Shown: positions 1 to 9,806, counted from the stretch's first letter. The stretch is DNA of 64,000 nucleotides from Grammothele lineata (GCA_002150815.3 NDFF03000123.1:1-64000), one strand, 5' to 3'. Numbers and translations are program-made. The notes: generated by a model from the letters alone, not told the origin.

Positions 1-409
1 TTTCAGCACGCGACGTTTGGGCGCTTATTTTCGAACACCTAGAACGTCAGTCATGGACGCCTCAGTTTTCTTAGGCTCGTCCCCAGCCGGTTCGGCGTCA
101 GCCCAGGAGTCCTCGACTGAGCTCTCAAAGGGAGGTCGTGACCGTGAGAATGGACGCTTAGAATTTGGGCGCGTTGTGTACATCTTCGTCCGACACAACA
201 ATCGTTGCTGTACCTTCCCTCAAAGCATTCCGAGCAAGAATATATTGCAACGTGGCACACATACATAATATCTACCAACATGCAGAATATGGGCCCTGAG
301 CAATGGCATATGGGAGACGTAACGTGTAATGTAGTAATGTCCTGTTACAAAACGAATCTATATGTACACCGTACGGAGTACTCGCCACGTTAATTGTCCC
401 GCGTGTACA
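1..409. other. Left-edge non-coding stretch
   Basis: No coding signal was recognised here. Short open frames on both strands show no family motif, no splice pattern and no good start context. The stretch lies downstream of the F-box gene, which ends at 410 on the minus strand, so it probably holds that gene's 3' UTR and terminator. Confidence 0.4.
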
Positions 410-1387
410 CTAAATAACCTCCGCCGCATGGATAACAAACCCGCCCGGCCGGACATACGCAGACGTGTTTCCGTCGCAGTCGCCGTTGCACGTGAAACCT
501 CCCCTCCACCAAACGCACGACTCCTGTGGAAGCGGCACGACAAGCTGCGTCGAGGGAGCATCGCCGACAAAGCCAACCGCGCAGTGTCTGTCGCCGAAGA
601 ACCTCACAGATAACGGGCAGGTAGCCCCCGTACCCGTCTTATCTCCAGTCTCCTCGCCCCATGCGTCTTGTCGAACCCGTACAGAAATGCCCCTGCCTTC
701 GTATTTGGCAATCCTGGCAAGTGTGCGCGGGCCAGGCAGGGTTCCACCGACCATGTTCATCGAGTTGAGCAAAGTGCGAGCCGTCGACGTCAGGCGGGGG
801 TAGCCAGAGCAATGATATTCTGCGGTGATGTAGTTCTGGACGAGAGTAGTGTCGAAGGTTGTGATGGGAAGGAACGGACAAGATGATCGCGCACAGATGA
901 TATCGACCTTCTGGACACCGCGGTGGAGCGTCGCAACGGAACGCATATGGGTGGTTCGACTGCCGTAGAGATAGGTATAGTGGGTGTTGCCAGCACCAGC
1001 GTAGGGAAGCCGCAAAGCAATGGTTGGCTCGAGGAGGTATTCGCCCTTAGCGAGAATCCGCCGCAAAAAGTCTTCGAAGCGGTGCTCAGAGACGTACACG
1101 TCAACATCGTTCGGCGTCCATTCCAAGTTGTGAATGACAGCCGTCGCAAGAGAACCCAAGAGGACAGCGTCGCATTGGTCGAGTATGTCGACGAAGGCGT
1201 CCGGATGTTTGAAGAAGGTAGACAAAGCGCATGACCGGCGATGGGCGTGGTACGTCGCGACGTCCCGCAGACCTGTCTTGGACGAGCCCTTCAGACGAGT
1301 CAGGGACTTGAGATCCAGGAAGCGATAGACGTTGGTCTTGATCTCCGCTGGCAAAGTCAAAAGGTTGAAGGTGGGGGGCAAAGACAT
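410..1387 (-). CDS. F-box protein with nucleotidyltransferase-like motif
   Basis: Single-exon gene of about 325 residues. The open frame extends upstream to 1528, but the Met at 1387 is preferred because the F-box-like segment follows directly: residues 8-50 carry LTLPAEIKTNVYRFL and LKSLTRLKGSSK, which fits an F-box (Skp1-binding) helix set. Residues about 90-120 read LLGSLATAVIHNLEW then NDVDVYVSEH, a GS...DxD arrangement like the core of nucleotidyltransferase folds and recurrent in basidiomycete F-box-like proteins. Such proteins are thought to act as substrate receptors of SCF ubiquitin ligases, but no substrate can be inferred. The C-terminal half is unrecognised. No intron is needed. 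The F-box call is fairly secure; enzymatic activity is doubtful. Confidence 0.7.
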   Translation of the reverse strand: MSLPPTFNLLTLPAEIKTNVYRFLDLKSLTRLKGSSKTGLRDVATYHAHRRSCALSTFFKHPDAFVDILDQCDAVLLGSLATAVIHNLEWTPNDVDVYVSEHRFEDFLRRILAKGEYLLEPTIALRLPYAGAGNTHYTYLYGSRTTHMRSVATLHRGVQKVDIICARSSCPFLPITTFDTTLVQNYITAEYHCSGYPRLTSTARTLLNSMNMVGGTLPGPRTLARIAKYEGRGISVRVRQDAWGEETGDKTGTGATCPLSVRFFGDRHCAVGFVGDAPSTQLVVPLPQESCVWWRGGFTCNGDCDGNTSAYVRPGGFVIHAAEVI

Positions 1388-1528
1388 GGAGATAAACCAA
1401 TGAGCGGGAGAGTAAATAGGGTGTTGGGCTGAGGCGAAGCAAGTCGGAGGCAGAGGAGGTGTGTTGGCAGGCACCCGCGTTGGTGTCGAGTTACATAAGC
1501 AGGCGAGCGGGCAAGGACGACGGCGCAA

Positions 1529-2497
1529 GTGTCGTGTTCAGTGAAGGTCTCTCTATTCCTCCGAGCTGTTATGTCTCTTCTCGCTGTCTGTGAAAACTGT
1601 CGTCGTCAGCTCAAGGACCAGCCCTCGCTCGCGCGGCATCTTGGTCAGAAGCCTGTCTGCCGCCATCTTTCCCAGTCTCGCAAGCGCACTCGGAGCTGCT
1701 CTGACTATTCACGGGCAACACGCGCACGATCCCGCACGCGTGCTGGCACCATCTCGCATAGAGGACGCGCGTCGATGGGTGTTGTGGAGACTGGGGCTGA
1801 ACGCCCGTGTTCGTTCTCATCCATGCCGATTCGCTGCACATTTGTTATGAGATCATTGGTTCCCTATATATGAACGGGAAACAGACATGACGTTGCGATA
1901 TGAAATGATCACTAACGAAAGGCCCCTTTCTGCCACGCAATGGTATCCGCTCTGTCCCAACCCGGCCCCCGTCCGCCCTCCGGCCTCCATCCCAATCGTT
2001 CGTTCCCAAGCGAGCGAACTTCTTTCATTTGACCATCGGGACAGCGGCAAGACGGGACAAGGAGGGCATCGACGAGTGGGGTGAGAGGAGTCCCAGTCAG
2101 AAGTGTCCCTTTGATTGCGATGTCCGCTGAGCGCCTACATGCGGTCGCGACCGGCGCTCGATTGCCTCGCACAGCCTGATGTCACTACTTTGATTCCAAA
2201 ACGCACTATGTTTGCCTACCACACACTTTGGTAACCTCGAGTTCCTGCCAGGGCCGGTTCGTTGGTATTCGGCTTTATCCCGTATTGCACAAAAATCGAC
2301 TGACCTCTAGAAACCTCTAGAATGTGTGCTCGAATGAACCGTCTAAACCAATAGTTATCCGACCCGATCGAGGAGAACGCCCCTGTAAGCCGCCATAGTC
2401 AGCCCCTCAGAGCTTTGATCCATCGGTTTTCAGACGAGGCGAACACTTGCATCTTCCCTCCGACCCAATACACTGCATCGCTGCTGTCCGCTGTAAC
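1529..2497. other. Intergenic stretch with a zinc-finger remnant
   Basis: Between the F-box gene and the first member of the small-gene family. Apart from the Cys/His-rich reading frame described separately at 1571, I see no supported gene. Open frames at 1853-2172 on both strands have no recognisable motif. Confidence 0.4.
1571..1873 (+). pseudogene. Possible transposase N-terminus remnant (Cys/His finger)
   Basis: The frame starting at the Met at 1571 reads MSLLAVCENC, then a CxxC followed by a Leu-x2-His and a Cys (SLARHLGQKPVCRH). A short CxxC...LxxH....C finger at the very N-terminus is typical of Plavaka/KDZ-type transposases that are common in Agaricomycetes, and my reading rests on that resemblance. 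After about 45 residues the frame becomes low-complexity Arg/Ser-rich and stops at 1871-1873, and no transposase body follows. It could equally be a short unrelated gene or chance. Low confidence. Confidence 0.25.
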
Positions 2498-3257
2498 ATG
2501 ACCACTCCTCTCAATCCCCTTCGCCTCCGTTCGCGAACCATACAAGACCGCGATACATTTGTCCGACCGTCCTGGATGTCCCGCGCTGCTGCCTTGTAAG
2601 TGTGTACGAAGTTGGAGCCATGGCGAGTGGGAACTGACCGACGCAGTGAGCTCTCCTATAACATGGACCGAAAGGAGCCTGGAAGCGGCCACTACGCCCT
2701 GACCACCATCCCGTGGGGAGAGATACGATGGGCAGACTATGAATCCAGGCGTCACTCTTTCGTCGCCCCCTTGGGACAGTTCACGCTGGGCAGGCAACGA
2801 GAACGACGACATGCTCGTCATTGACCGCACGCCAGTCTATATCGTTTTTGCCGGTCTCGTCCGCTCGACGTCCATTTCTGCGACATCCTTCAAGCTGGAA
2901 CTGCGGCTGATGCGGCAACGTGACCGTGTAGCATTGGCGACGTTCAACGATAGGTTCGGAGGTAAGCTGGCGGCCATCTGTTCACCATGCTCCAATTCTG
3001 ACGTCTCCGAGTCAGACGGCCAAACCACGCACGTGACAGCTGTTCACAACTTCGACGACACTCGGGTGGTAAGCACGTTCCGCACCCGCTACGTCCCGCC
3101 AGGGACACGACCGTTTACTGCATCGCACATGGAGTTTATGGAGGTCCAGCAGAATGATGCTGTCACCGTGGTCTGCATGGCTGCCAGGTCCCTCGCGAAC
3201 CACATCACTTTCATCATGCTTCATGTCGACGTTAACGCGAAAGCCCCTACGATGTGA
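2498..3257 (+). CDS. Divergent small-gene family, member 1 (possibly broken)
   Basis: Function unknown. Exon 1 (2498-2595) encodes 32 residues plus two bases and ends PSWMSRAAAL. A phase-2 intron follows (2596-2646, GTAAGT...GCAG), the same position and phase as in members 2, 4, 5 and 6. Exon 2 begins ELSYNMDR and reaches the family motif ALTTIPWGEIRWADYE, but the rest of the conserved region (TPVYIVFAGLVRS, FKLELRLMRQRD, ALATFND) is in the +1 frame. A second, partly similar Pro-Trp...Arg-Trp-Ala stretch lies 58 bp downstream, so a small internal duplication may have shifted the frame. A 54-nt in-phase intron lies at 2962-3015, with GTAAGC, CTGAC and CAG. The C-terminus (MEFMEVQQNDAVTVV, then ITFIMLHVDV) matches the family's second block. 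Either a pseudogene or an exon I could not place. Confidence 0.6.
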
Positions 3258-3754
3258 GAGATGTCAAATGTATTCGGACATAGAACGGTGTTAGAGCCTG
3301 AGATAGCAATAAACAAAACATTCTAAGCACTTCGGCTTGGGCCTCGTCTTGCCCCTAATCATCGACATCCCTCCGTCTTGATAGGGCCGACATGGGCGGA
3401 CAGCGGTGCGCGATGCATGCGTCGTGCGATGCCATTCCGTGTCGACCATCCAGGGCGAACTGTCAAGGCCCAGAACGATCATGTGCGATGCCGGCGACAG
3501 CATACCGCTGAGCCTGTACGCGCAGCGGAGGCATTCAGCTGACGGGCCACGATATGAGCAGGGGCGAACAGCTTCGGCGCTTCCGAGGGCACATAGAGTC
3601 GTTCACGTGTACACACTGTTACAAGCGCTGGTCCCATTATCGTCACTCCCATATTCGCCATCTCGTTGGCAACTTCTTCCGCGGTAGGAACGCCGCTTCA
3701 ACACTAATCATACACTCAACCGTGACGTTACTCGAACAGCGTCGCAAGTAGTAA
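3258..3754. other. Intergenic stretch between convergent members 1 and 2
   Basis: Members 1 (+) and 2 (-) converge here. A plus-strand frame at 3554-3751 contains FTCTHCYKRW followed by several His, but it has no splice or family support. I take the stretch to be 3' UTRs and terminators. Confidence 0.4.
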
Positions 3755-5008
3755 TCAGAATCCAACGGGTACGCTAGGCTCCTCTTCCTCTCCCAGAGCC
3801 GAAGAGTTAAACGGATTCTGCAGGATCACGTGTAGCGACTGCAGCTCGAACGACGCTCTGAAAGCGGTCCACCCCTTACGCGGGCTCTTGCCCTTGACTT
3901 TGGAAGGGGTCTTCACCTGGCCCTTGCCGTCTTCATCATCTTTGGAGGCGACCTTGTAGCGTATAAGCTGCACCTCAGCGACAACGACGTCACCGACCTT
4001 CACCTTCCTCGCACTCAGGAGAGGTGGGGCACCAGCAACGGGCTGGCGAAGGTCGTACACCTTAGAGAACCTCTGCACCTGGACAACCCGTCAGTCAACG
4101 TCTGGTACGCATTTCGTGTAACAAGACTTACGTTCTCCTCTCCATCGGAGTCGTCAGACCAGGAAGACATAAAGCGGTTGGCGTAAACGACGTCAGTGGA
4201 TGGAGCTGCCAAGGCAAACGTGAGCTGTGACGTTGAAAAAAACTCGCAAACTTACCTTCTTTGAGTGGGTTCTTCGCTAACAAACCGCGGGCAGCCTCCA
4301 GATCGTACACACGCAAGGGAGCTATCCCAACGTTAACCGGCGACACCGGCTGATTGTTGCGAGAAACGAGGTAGCAGCTGCGAACCACCCCCGCAATAAA
4401 AATCGTGATCGGTTTGTTCTCCAGACACAAGCGGCGGCTCGTATCACGTTCGGCAGACCAAACACCCCAGTCCGCCTTGCTCGGGACGTGGGCAACCCCG
4501 AACCTGGTCAGGAGGGGTTGGCTCAGGCCGACATACTTTTCAAGCCGACTGAATGTGGAGTCAGGGTTAAGGCCGACGCGTCAAGGTAAGTCTAACGTAC
4601 TCTACTGTAGTCTGCGTCACCCAGTCCTCGACGACGATCTTCATCTTGTCAGGAGCCGGTGTCGGCGTCACCGTCTGATCAGGGCGAGGGTCAGAGGTTT
4701 GCGACGCTGTGGGCGAAGATGCTACGCCGTCCCTGGAACGCAAGTTAAACATCCTATCAGCTCACTCTCACCGACGGAACTCACCCATCGGTCCCTTCCG
4801 GCTGAGCAAGCGCAGAAGACGTCGACATCGCGGCGTCGGGAGCTATCAGCCTACCCGGAATGCTATGTTAGACAGGACATGCGGATATAACGCGGAACAC
4901 GTACCTCGGCTTCTTGGCTATAGGCTCCTTAGAGGCGTTGAGGAGCTCGTCCTTCTCGGCACCGGGGTGAGTCAAATCGTGCTTGTGGCTCCTCGTTCTG
5001 GCTGACAT
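3755..5008 (-). CDS. Divergent small-gene family, member 2
   Basis: Six exons join cleanly into about 330 residues, the longest member. Start MSARTRSHKH at 5008; introns are GTACGT, GTGAGT, GTACGT, GTAAGT and GTAAGT types with YAG ends. Exon 3 ends EDWVTQTTV, where a phase-2 intron splits the next codon (Asp), and exon 4 continues RLEKYVGLSQP. The first family block is PITIFIAGVVRSCYL and VYDLEAARGLLAKNPL. The second is KVKVGDVVVAEVQLIRY then FRASFELQSLHVIL, separated by a Lys-rich loop absent from the other members. The N-terminal 95 residues are Pro/Thr-rich and probably disordered. Function is unknown; the alternating hydrophobic pattern suggests a beta-barrel. The gene is divergent from member 3, with 356 bp between the two start codons. 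Confidence 0.72.
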
Positions 5009-5053
5009 TGTTGACTTTCGCGTTTTGCACGTCCGCGTCGTCGGCGAGAAGTG

Positions 5054-5059
5054 TTTATA
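5054..5059 (-). promoter_or_regulatory. TATA box of family member 2
   Basis: TATAAA on the minus strand in the context TTATAAAC, about 46-51 bp upstream of the member 2 start codon at 5008. Members 3 and 4 have the same spacing. Confidence 0.45.
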
Positions 5060-5316
5060 ACGCCCGGTCGACACGGCTTCCCGCCTATCCGGTTTGGTCC
5101 GACCAACACCACTATGGCATCACATCCGCGCATATGACGGAGAGGCAACGAGATTCGCCCCTCCGTCTGGGCAATACTAACGCGAAAGATCAGCCCCAAC
5201 CCGATACAGTCAACGCAATACACGCCAGCACCGTCCCGATCGAAGGAGCTAATGACGTACACAACGTGTCTCGCGTCTTACCCAGTTGTGCGCAAAACAT
5301 ACCCGCACGAGTGTCC

Positions 5317-5322
5317 TATAAA
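5317..5322 (+). promoter_or_regulatory. TATA box of family member 3
   Basis: TATAAA in the context CCTATAAATC, 43-48 bp upstream of the member 3 ATG at 5365. Together with the minus-strand TATA at 5054-5059 it makes the 5009-5364 interval a bidirectional promoter. Confidence 0.45.
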
Positions 5323-5364
5323 TCGCACGTCCGCCATACACACAGTGGACGTAAACTAGTCGAG

Positions 5365-6468
5365 ATGGCATTCGCTACTGGTATGTTATTTGCGATTCAA
5401 CGGCGATCCAACGGCCTGACTCAGACATTGTTACAGGCAACGAACACGCTCTGGCCATTGAGTTATGGCCCTCCGACGCATGCCGGTTGCCTCAGGATAG
5501 AAACGTATCTGTGGGTAACACGAAACCCGCTCGTATCGTTCCTCCTACGCAGGAGGAGGTATACGAGTGGCTCGGCGTGGAGCGGCGCCCAGACATTCAG
5601 CGCGCTCTGGTATTTGTACGCCCTAGCGTGGACGGTGCAGCCGATAGGCAACTGCTCGTCCTTCGAGTCCAAGGCGTGGTTTCAGAAGTGAACCTCACCA
5701 CCACAGGAGACTGGGACGGGTGAGCGATTTCTCGTGTCGTCGCATATATGCTGACCATCAGATCATACGTCAGGTTGAAGGAGAATGCTAAGAAGGCTGA
5801 ACAGCACCTGTCACTAGTCGGCGGGGGTTGCAAAGCCGCGTTCGAACCACAGGAGGAAGCGTTACGCAACATCCGGCAGTCCATCTTCGATCACCTAGGA
5901 GTCTCCACTGGCCCTAAACACGTCCGCTCCGGCACGATCAATCTGCGTAGGAGGGTGTTCACCAAGGCGCGTATCGTTCCACACATATCCACTCCTCTGA
6001 CTCACCGATATCCGCTTGTCAGATCCGACCGGCCGATAAATCCCCTCCTCCTTCCGTGTTGTCTCTTAGGGATTACGCCTATGGGACGTTGAAGGAGATG
6101 GAGGGTCAGTGGCGCATTACCGAGCAACCAGTGACGTACGTGCAGACGTCGTCAGGAACGATTCGCAAGAGCTCCCCGGTCAGTATCAAGCGCGGAGACT
6201 TCGTCGACGTGTCGATCGCAGTGCGCGCATTTTCGAGGCATTCTCGCACCGGCATCCGTTGGGACATCTACTTTGAGCCGATGAATGTGGTACGTGTCGC
6301 GGCTGCCGACACAATTAAGGTAGGCTTTCTTTGCGTATCCGTAGTCTGCCGCTCAATAATGCACCCATACAGACGGTGTTGACGCTTCCCAAGGCAGAAG
6401 CGAACCCGTCGTACGCTCACCCCTCAAACAGTCTGATGGATGACGGCTTCGCCGTAGAGAGGGACTAA
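5365..6468 (+). CDS. Divergent small-gene family, member 3 (most divergent)
   Basis: Function unknown. Starts MAFATG, then an intron (GTATGT...TTACAG) and GNEHALAIELWPSD. The family's first block is weak but recognisable: EEVYEWLGVERR and RQLLVLRVQGVVSEV. The second block is clearer: VSIKRGDFVDVSIAVRAF then IRWDIYFEPMNVVRV. The last intron follows ADTIK (GTAGGC...TACAG) and the protein ends GFAVERD at 6468. One internal junction is unresolved; an intron of about 102 nt starting GTCCGC near 5920 and ending CAG at 6022 would keep the frame. The phase-2 intron after the Trp seen in other members is missing here, so membership rests on the sequence pattern and position. Confidence 0.55.
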
Positions 6469-6619
6469 AGGGGCACATACGGGTATATCACATGCTACTG
6501 TTCACCCTCTGTAGCGTGCGCTCTGTGATAAACCGTCTCACGACGAAGTCTCCTATTACCGAGCGATCGGCGGCGGGCCCTGCGGACTCGATTCCGGCCC
6601 ATGGCCTTTAGTCCGTATT

Positions 6620-6625
6620 TATAAC
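6620..6625 (+). promoter_or_regulatory. TATA box of family member 4
   Basis: TATAAC in the context TATTTATAACAC, 45 bp upstream of the member 4 ATG at 6665. The spacing is the same as in members 2 and 3. Confidence 0.4.
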
Positions 6626-6664
6626 ACTACTGCTTGCCTGGCTCGTTTCCTCCAACAACCAGCT

Positions 6665-7402
6665 ATGCAACCTAACACGACTATCTCAACGAGTGTCGTA
6701 GTCGCGCCTGAATGGGTGCCCCCGAGCACCGTCGCGTACGTAACGTTTTTCTGTTCCGCTGCGGACGTTGACTGACGTAGCGTTGACAGCCGTATCTCCC
6801 GCCTCACCTCTCTGCAACGCCCGTCAGTGGGGTTATACTCATTGGCTCGGCTGCCTTTGCGTCAATACTCATGGCTAGACGACGGAGAGCCACAATCTCT
6901 CGCCGTACGTCACATGTTCTGCACCGTGCGGGCAACAGGGGTAGCGACGTCGGTGTCCATGACGTCGACTGTCACCGCCAATCCAACATACACGATCGAG
7001 TTGGATCTCTTGCGTGGCATCGATAATGACGCGTTGTCGGCGATTTATGCCACCTTGGCCCCTCACCGTACGTATCGAAGCTCTCGCTATCGACTCGGAT
7101 GCGTCACTCATAGTACGGCAGAACAACCACCAAATACATTATCTTCGAGCCGCGTCGTGAACAATCGCCGTCATGTATGTACTGCCTGCCGCTTGCGTTC
7201 ATCCACTGACGTTTCTGGTACGCAGGCATTCGCTTCGGTTTACTATACTCCATACCGGATCGCTGCCGACAACCTTCGGCTTCCGTTCGCATCCATTTCC
7301 GTCGGCGACATTGTTGCCGTGGACTCGTCGATTACACGAGACGCGGTGGGCCACATTCAGTTTGAATTGCGTCGTATTTTTGTCCTCCGAAGGGCCCCTT
7401 AG
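6665..7402 (+). CDS. Divergent small-gene family, member 4
   Basis: Four exons (6665-6735, 6790-7067, 7122-7174, 7226-7402) give exactly 193 codons including stop, 192 residues. Introns are GTACGT...GACAG, GTACGT...GGCAG and GTATGT...CGCAG. Exon 1 ends APEWVPPSTV with the phase-2 split characteristic of the family. Exon 2 reads ARISRLTSLQRP and YSLARLPLRQYSW, then TVRATGVATS and YTIELDLLRGIDNDAL. The second block is LRLPFASISVGDIVAVDSSI and FELRRIFVLRRAP at the C-terminus. No signal peptide or membrane helix is seen. This is the cleanest reference model for the family. Function unknown. Confidence 0.72.
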
Positions 7403-7512
7403 GGATATCTGTATAACCTGTGGCCAATGTGCACCGATTGAGAGGGTCAGATCGGGAATGCAACGCATTTTAAAGCCTGCCGCTGCAATGAGTATCCGAT
7501 ATTCATGCTTCA

Positions 7513-8316
7513 ATGGGCCCCCCACTCTACTCCATACGCCTTGGCCTCCGTCCTGAGCCGACGCAGCCGGAAGGCAACACACCCACTTGGCTTTCTCTAA
7601 ATGAGACGAGGTGTGGTGTTTGCCAGGTCGTAGCCACGCACAGACCCTGACATTATTTCAGGAAGTTGACACAATTTATGGGGATCCAAGACGAAGAGGA
7701 ACATTTCTACGGCGTGACGATGTTGCCTTGGTCGAGAACCACCTGGGGTGACAGACCTGGGGAGTCCCTCCTCGTCGTTGACGACCAGCCGGTTACCGTC
7801 CGGCTCGCCGGTCTTGTCCGCCGGCACGAAATAGTCATCGATTCTTCGAGGAGTTTCCGCACTTCGTTCGTGGAGATAGATCTCTTCCGCGCGCGCGATC
7901 GCGACGTGATTTCGGACAGCATCGGCAATGCCAGCATCGAACGTGAGCCTTTTCACCTCCCATATATCTTCTGCCTGCTGACACGCATTCAAGGTCGCGA
8001 TGGGGGGTCTGCATCGGTGGCATGCTTCAGTGCCTGCGGGGTAAACTCTCATGATGTCAGTGCCCAGTGCTTTCGTTCGCCATCGATACTGACACCGAGT
8101 TAGGGGTTCGATACCCACTACCTGCCTCCCGGGTCTGCCTCTGGCCGGATCGAGATGGCGTTCACTGATTTGGGTGCTAATGACGTAGTGATTGTCGATT
8201 GCTCCATCGTGCGCGGACCGCCGCCTCATGACACGCCTGCGTTCCAGATGATGCATATTCATGTACTGGCTAGATACGCGGGTCGTGGCGACCTCCTGTC
8301 GGAGGAGGTTGACTAG
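7513..8316 (+). CDS. Divergent small-gene family, member 5
   Basis: Four exons (7513-7610, 7662-7942, 7994-8040, 8104-8316) give 212 residues. The start MGPPLYSIRL was chosen because it yields a 98-nt first exon, the same length as in member 1, ending TPTWLSLNET with the conserved phase-2 split. Exon 2: KLTQFMGIQDEEEHFYGVTM, LPWSRTTWGD, then PVTVRLAGLVRRHE and VEIDLFRARDRDV. The last exon holds the second block: HYLPPGSASGR, MAFTDLGANDVVIVDCSIVR and FQMMHIHVLAR. Intron 2 (51 nt) has a CTGAC branch site. It is the closest relative of member 1 by the AGLVRR/AGLVRS and YLPPG/YVPPG motifs. Function unknown. Confidence 0.72.
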
Positions 8317-8458
8317 GCTCTGGTGTCCAGTGTTTGATCTACCCTATTCTTCTGTATCAACCGTCATGTCCGTGCATCCTCCTACACCTTCCACTTCGTC
8401 TGGCACGTCAATGTAATGTTGTGTGGAAGCTCGTTCCCTACCTAACAACTCACACTTT

Positions 8459-9298
8459 ATGGGCAGCAAACTCGAAGACTCGCCGATGCGACTTATCACG
8501 GTCGAAGATGAAATAGCTCTCGAAACCCGCAGGGACACGTGGATGAGTGAATACGACGTGAGGTCCGTACTATGAGCCCTTTACATCGGACATTGTCGTT
8601 CACATGGCAGTGCTAGGCGGGTTGGATCGTTTCTTTCATATCGGAGCCCCGCCACATTTTCCTACAGCTTGGTCCACCTGCCCCCAAGTACAGGGTGGCT
8701 ACACAGATCACCGACTCATGCAGCACTTGCGGTGGCTGACAACAAAACTGTGGCCCCGTTGAGTGTGTGGGTAATAGGATCCATGGTTGCTGTCACACTC
8801 CGTATGGAAGGCACTCGGCCGCTGGCGAGCATCACGCTACGCCTTCTGCGAGACGTCGACTGCCATGCAGCAACAACGCTCCTGAACAGAGCGTGCTTTC
8901 CGATCGACACACCGCCCACGGGAAATCTCATGGAGGATTTAAGCGAGGTACATGTGTCCTTGTCGGGCCTGACCTCAAACACGGTATTTCGAACTGGCTG
9001 CGAGTTTTAGACGTTCCTGACAAAACATCAGCTCGACTTTACCGTATATGATGGCACAACCCGGTTCAACGTGAAGGAGCGAAGGAAGACTATGCCTTTC
9101 TCCCTCGTAGCGACTGGGGACGTTCTTCTGTGCGAATGCGCCCTTGTTCGTGATGGCTTCGCTTACGCTGGGTCGGATACCTGGAGGGCTTCCTTGATAG
9201 CGTCGGCTGTTACTGTCCTATGCCGCGCGCCCAAGGACAGGTACGACGGATGGAGGAAACGAGATCAAGTAGCGAACTGGAATGTACATAACAAATGA
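8459..9298 (+). CDS. Divergent small-gene family, member 6
   Basis: Three exons (8459-8562, 8611-8947, 9011-9298) give 242 residues. Exon 1 begins MGSKLEDSPM and ends RDTWMSEYDV with a phase-2 split; the donor is the weak GTCCGT, but it is the only nearby donor that keeps the frame and it matches the intron position of members 1, 2, 4 and 5. Exon 2: ARRVGSFLSYRSP, YSLVHLPPSTGWL, SLAV-like ALAVADNK, then SVWVIGSMVAVTLRM and ITLRLLRDVDCHAATTLLN. Exon 3 carries MPFSLVATGDVLLCECALVR and ends in a Lys/Arg/Trp-rich tail. Function unknown. It is the last member; the next gene is an unrelated conserved one. Confidence 0.7.
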
Positions 9299-9806
9299 TG
9301 CGTTTAAGAAAGGGTGGACTATGTGGAAAAGAATCGGACCGGGCGCCGTAAGCGCCTCTCAAAAAACCAAGTATATGATTTTTGATATCGAACCGAGCAG
9401 AGCAGAGGACGGCGCGCAGACGAGACGAGGTGGCCTTTCCGGGAGCACTGCGGGACGCCGCAGCACGGAGGCGGTGAGCATCCACTGGGCTGAGTGAGAG
9501 AAGCGAGTCAAGAAGAGGAGGTGCCTGTTTGGGACAAGGCCTGTGGCAATCGAGACCGCGCTGGCCAATGACCGACGGGCCTGGGGCGGCATCCAGCCAT
9601 GCCGGGCATAAATATTCGCGTAAATATTGCCAAATAGCGCCGGTGGCCCCCATTGGCTGAGCTGGGCTGGCCATCGCAGGAAAGCCGACGGCCGTGGCGG
9701 GGATGGCCGGGCGTCTAGCGCACATAGCATCGACAAGCAGGGCTCCGCACAGTTGGCGCAGACGACGAGCTCCCTCTCCGACCCTCCATCCGCTCCTTGA
9801 TCCCTT
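9299..9806. other. Intergenic/promoter stretch upstream of the BSD2-like gene
   Basis: Holds the 3' end of member 6 and the promoter of the BSD2-like gene. AT-rich ATAAATATT and TAAATATT boxes near 9608-9627 stand out in GC-rich surroundings and may act as TATA-like elements about 180-200 bp upstream of the ATG. A long minus-strand open frame here is antisense shadow. Confidence 0.4.

Noticed and set aside
3554..3751. Possible zinc finger (FTCTHCYKRWSHYRH)
   Set aside because: Cys/His spacing fits no known finger well, and there is no splice or family support.
8095..8120. tRNA B-box-like GGGTTCGATACCC
   Set aside because: No matching A-box or cloverleaf upstream; it lies at the start of the last exon of family member 5.
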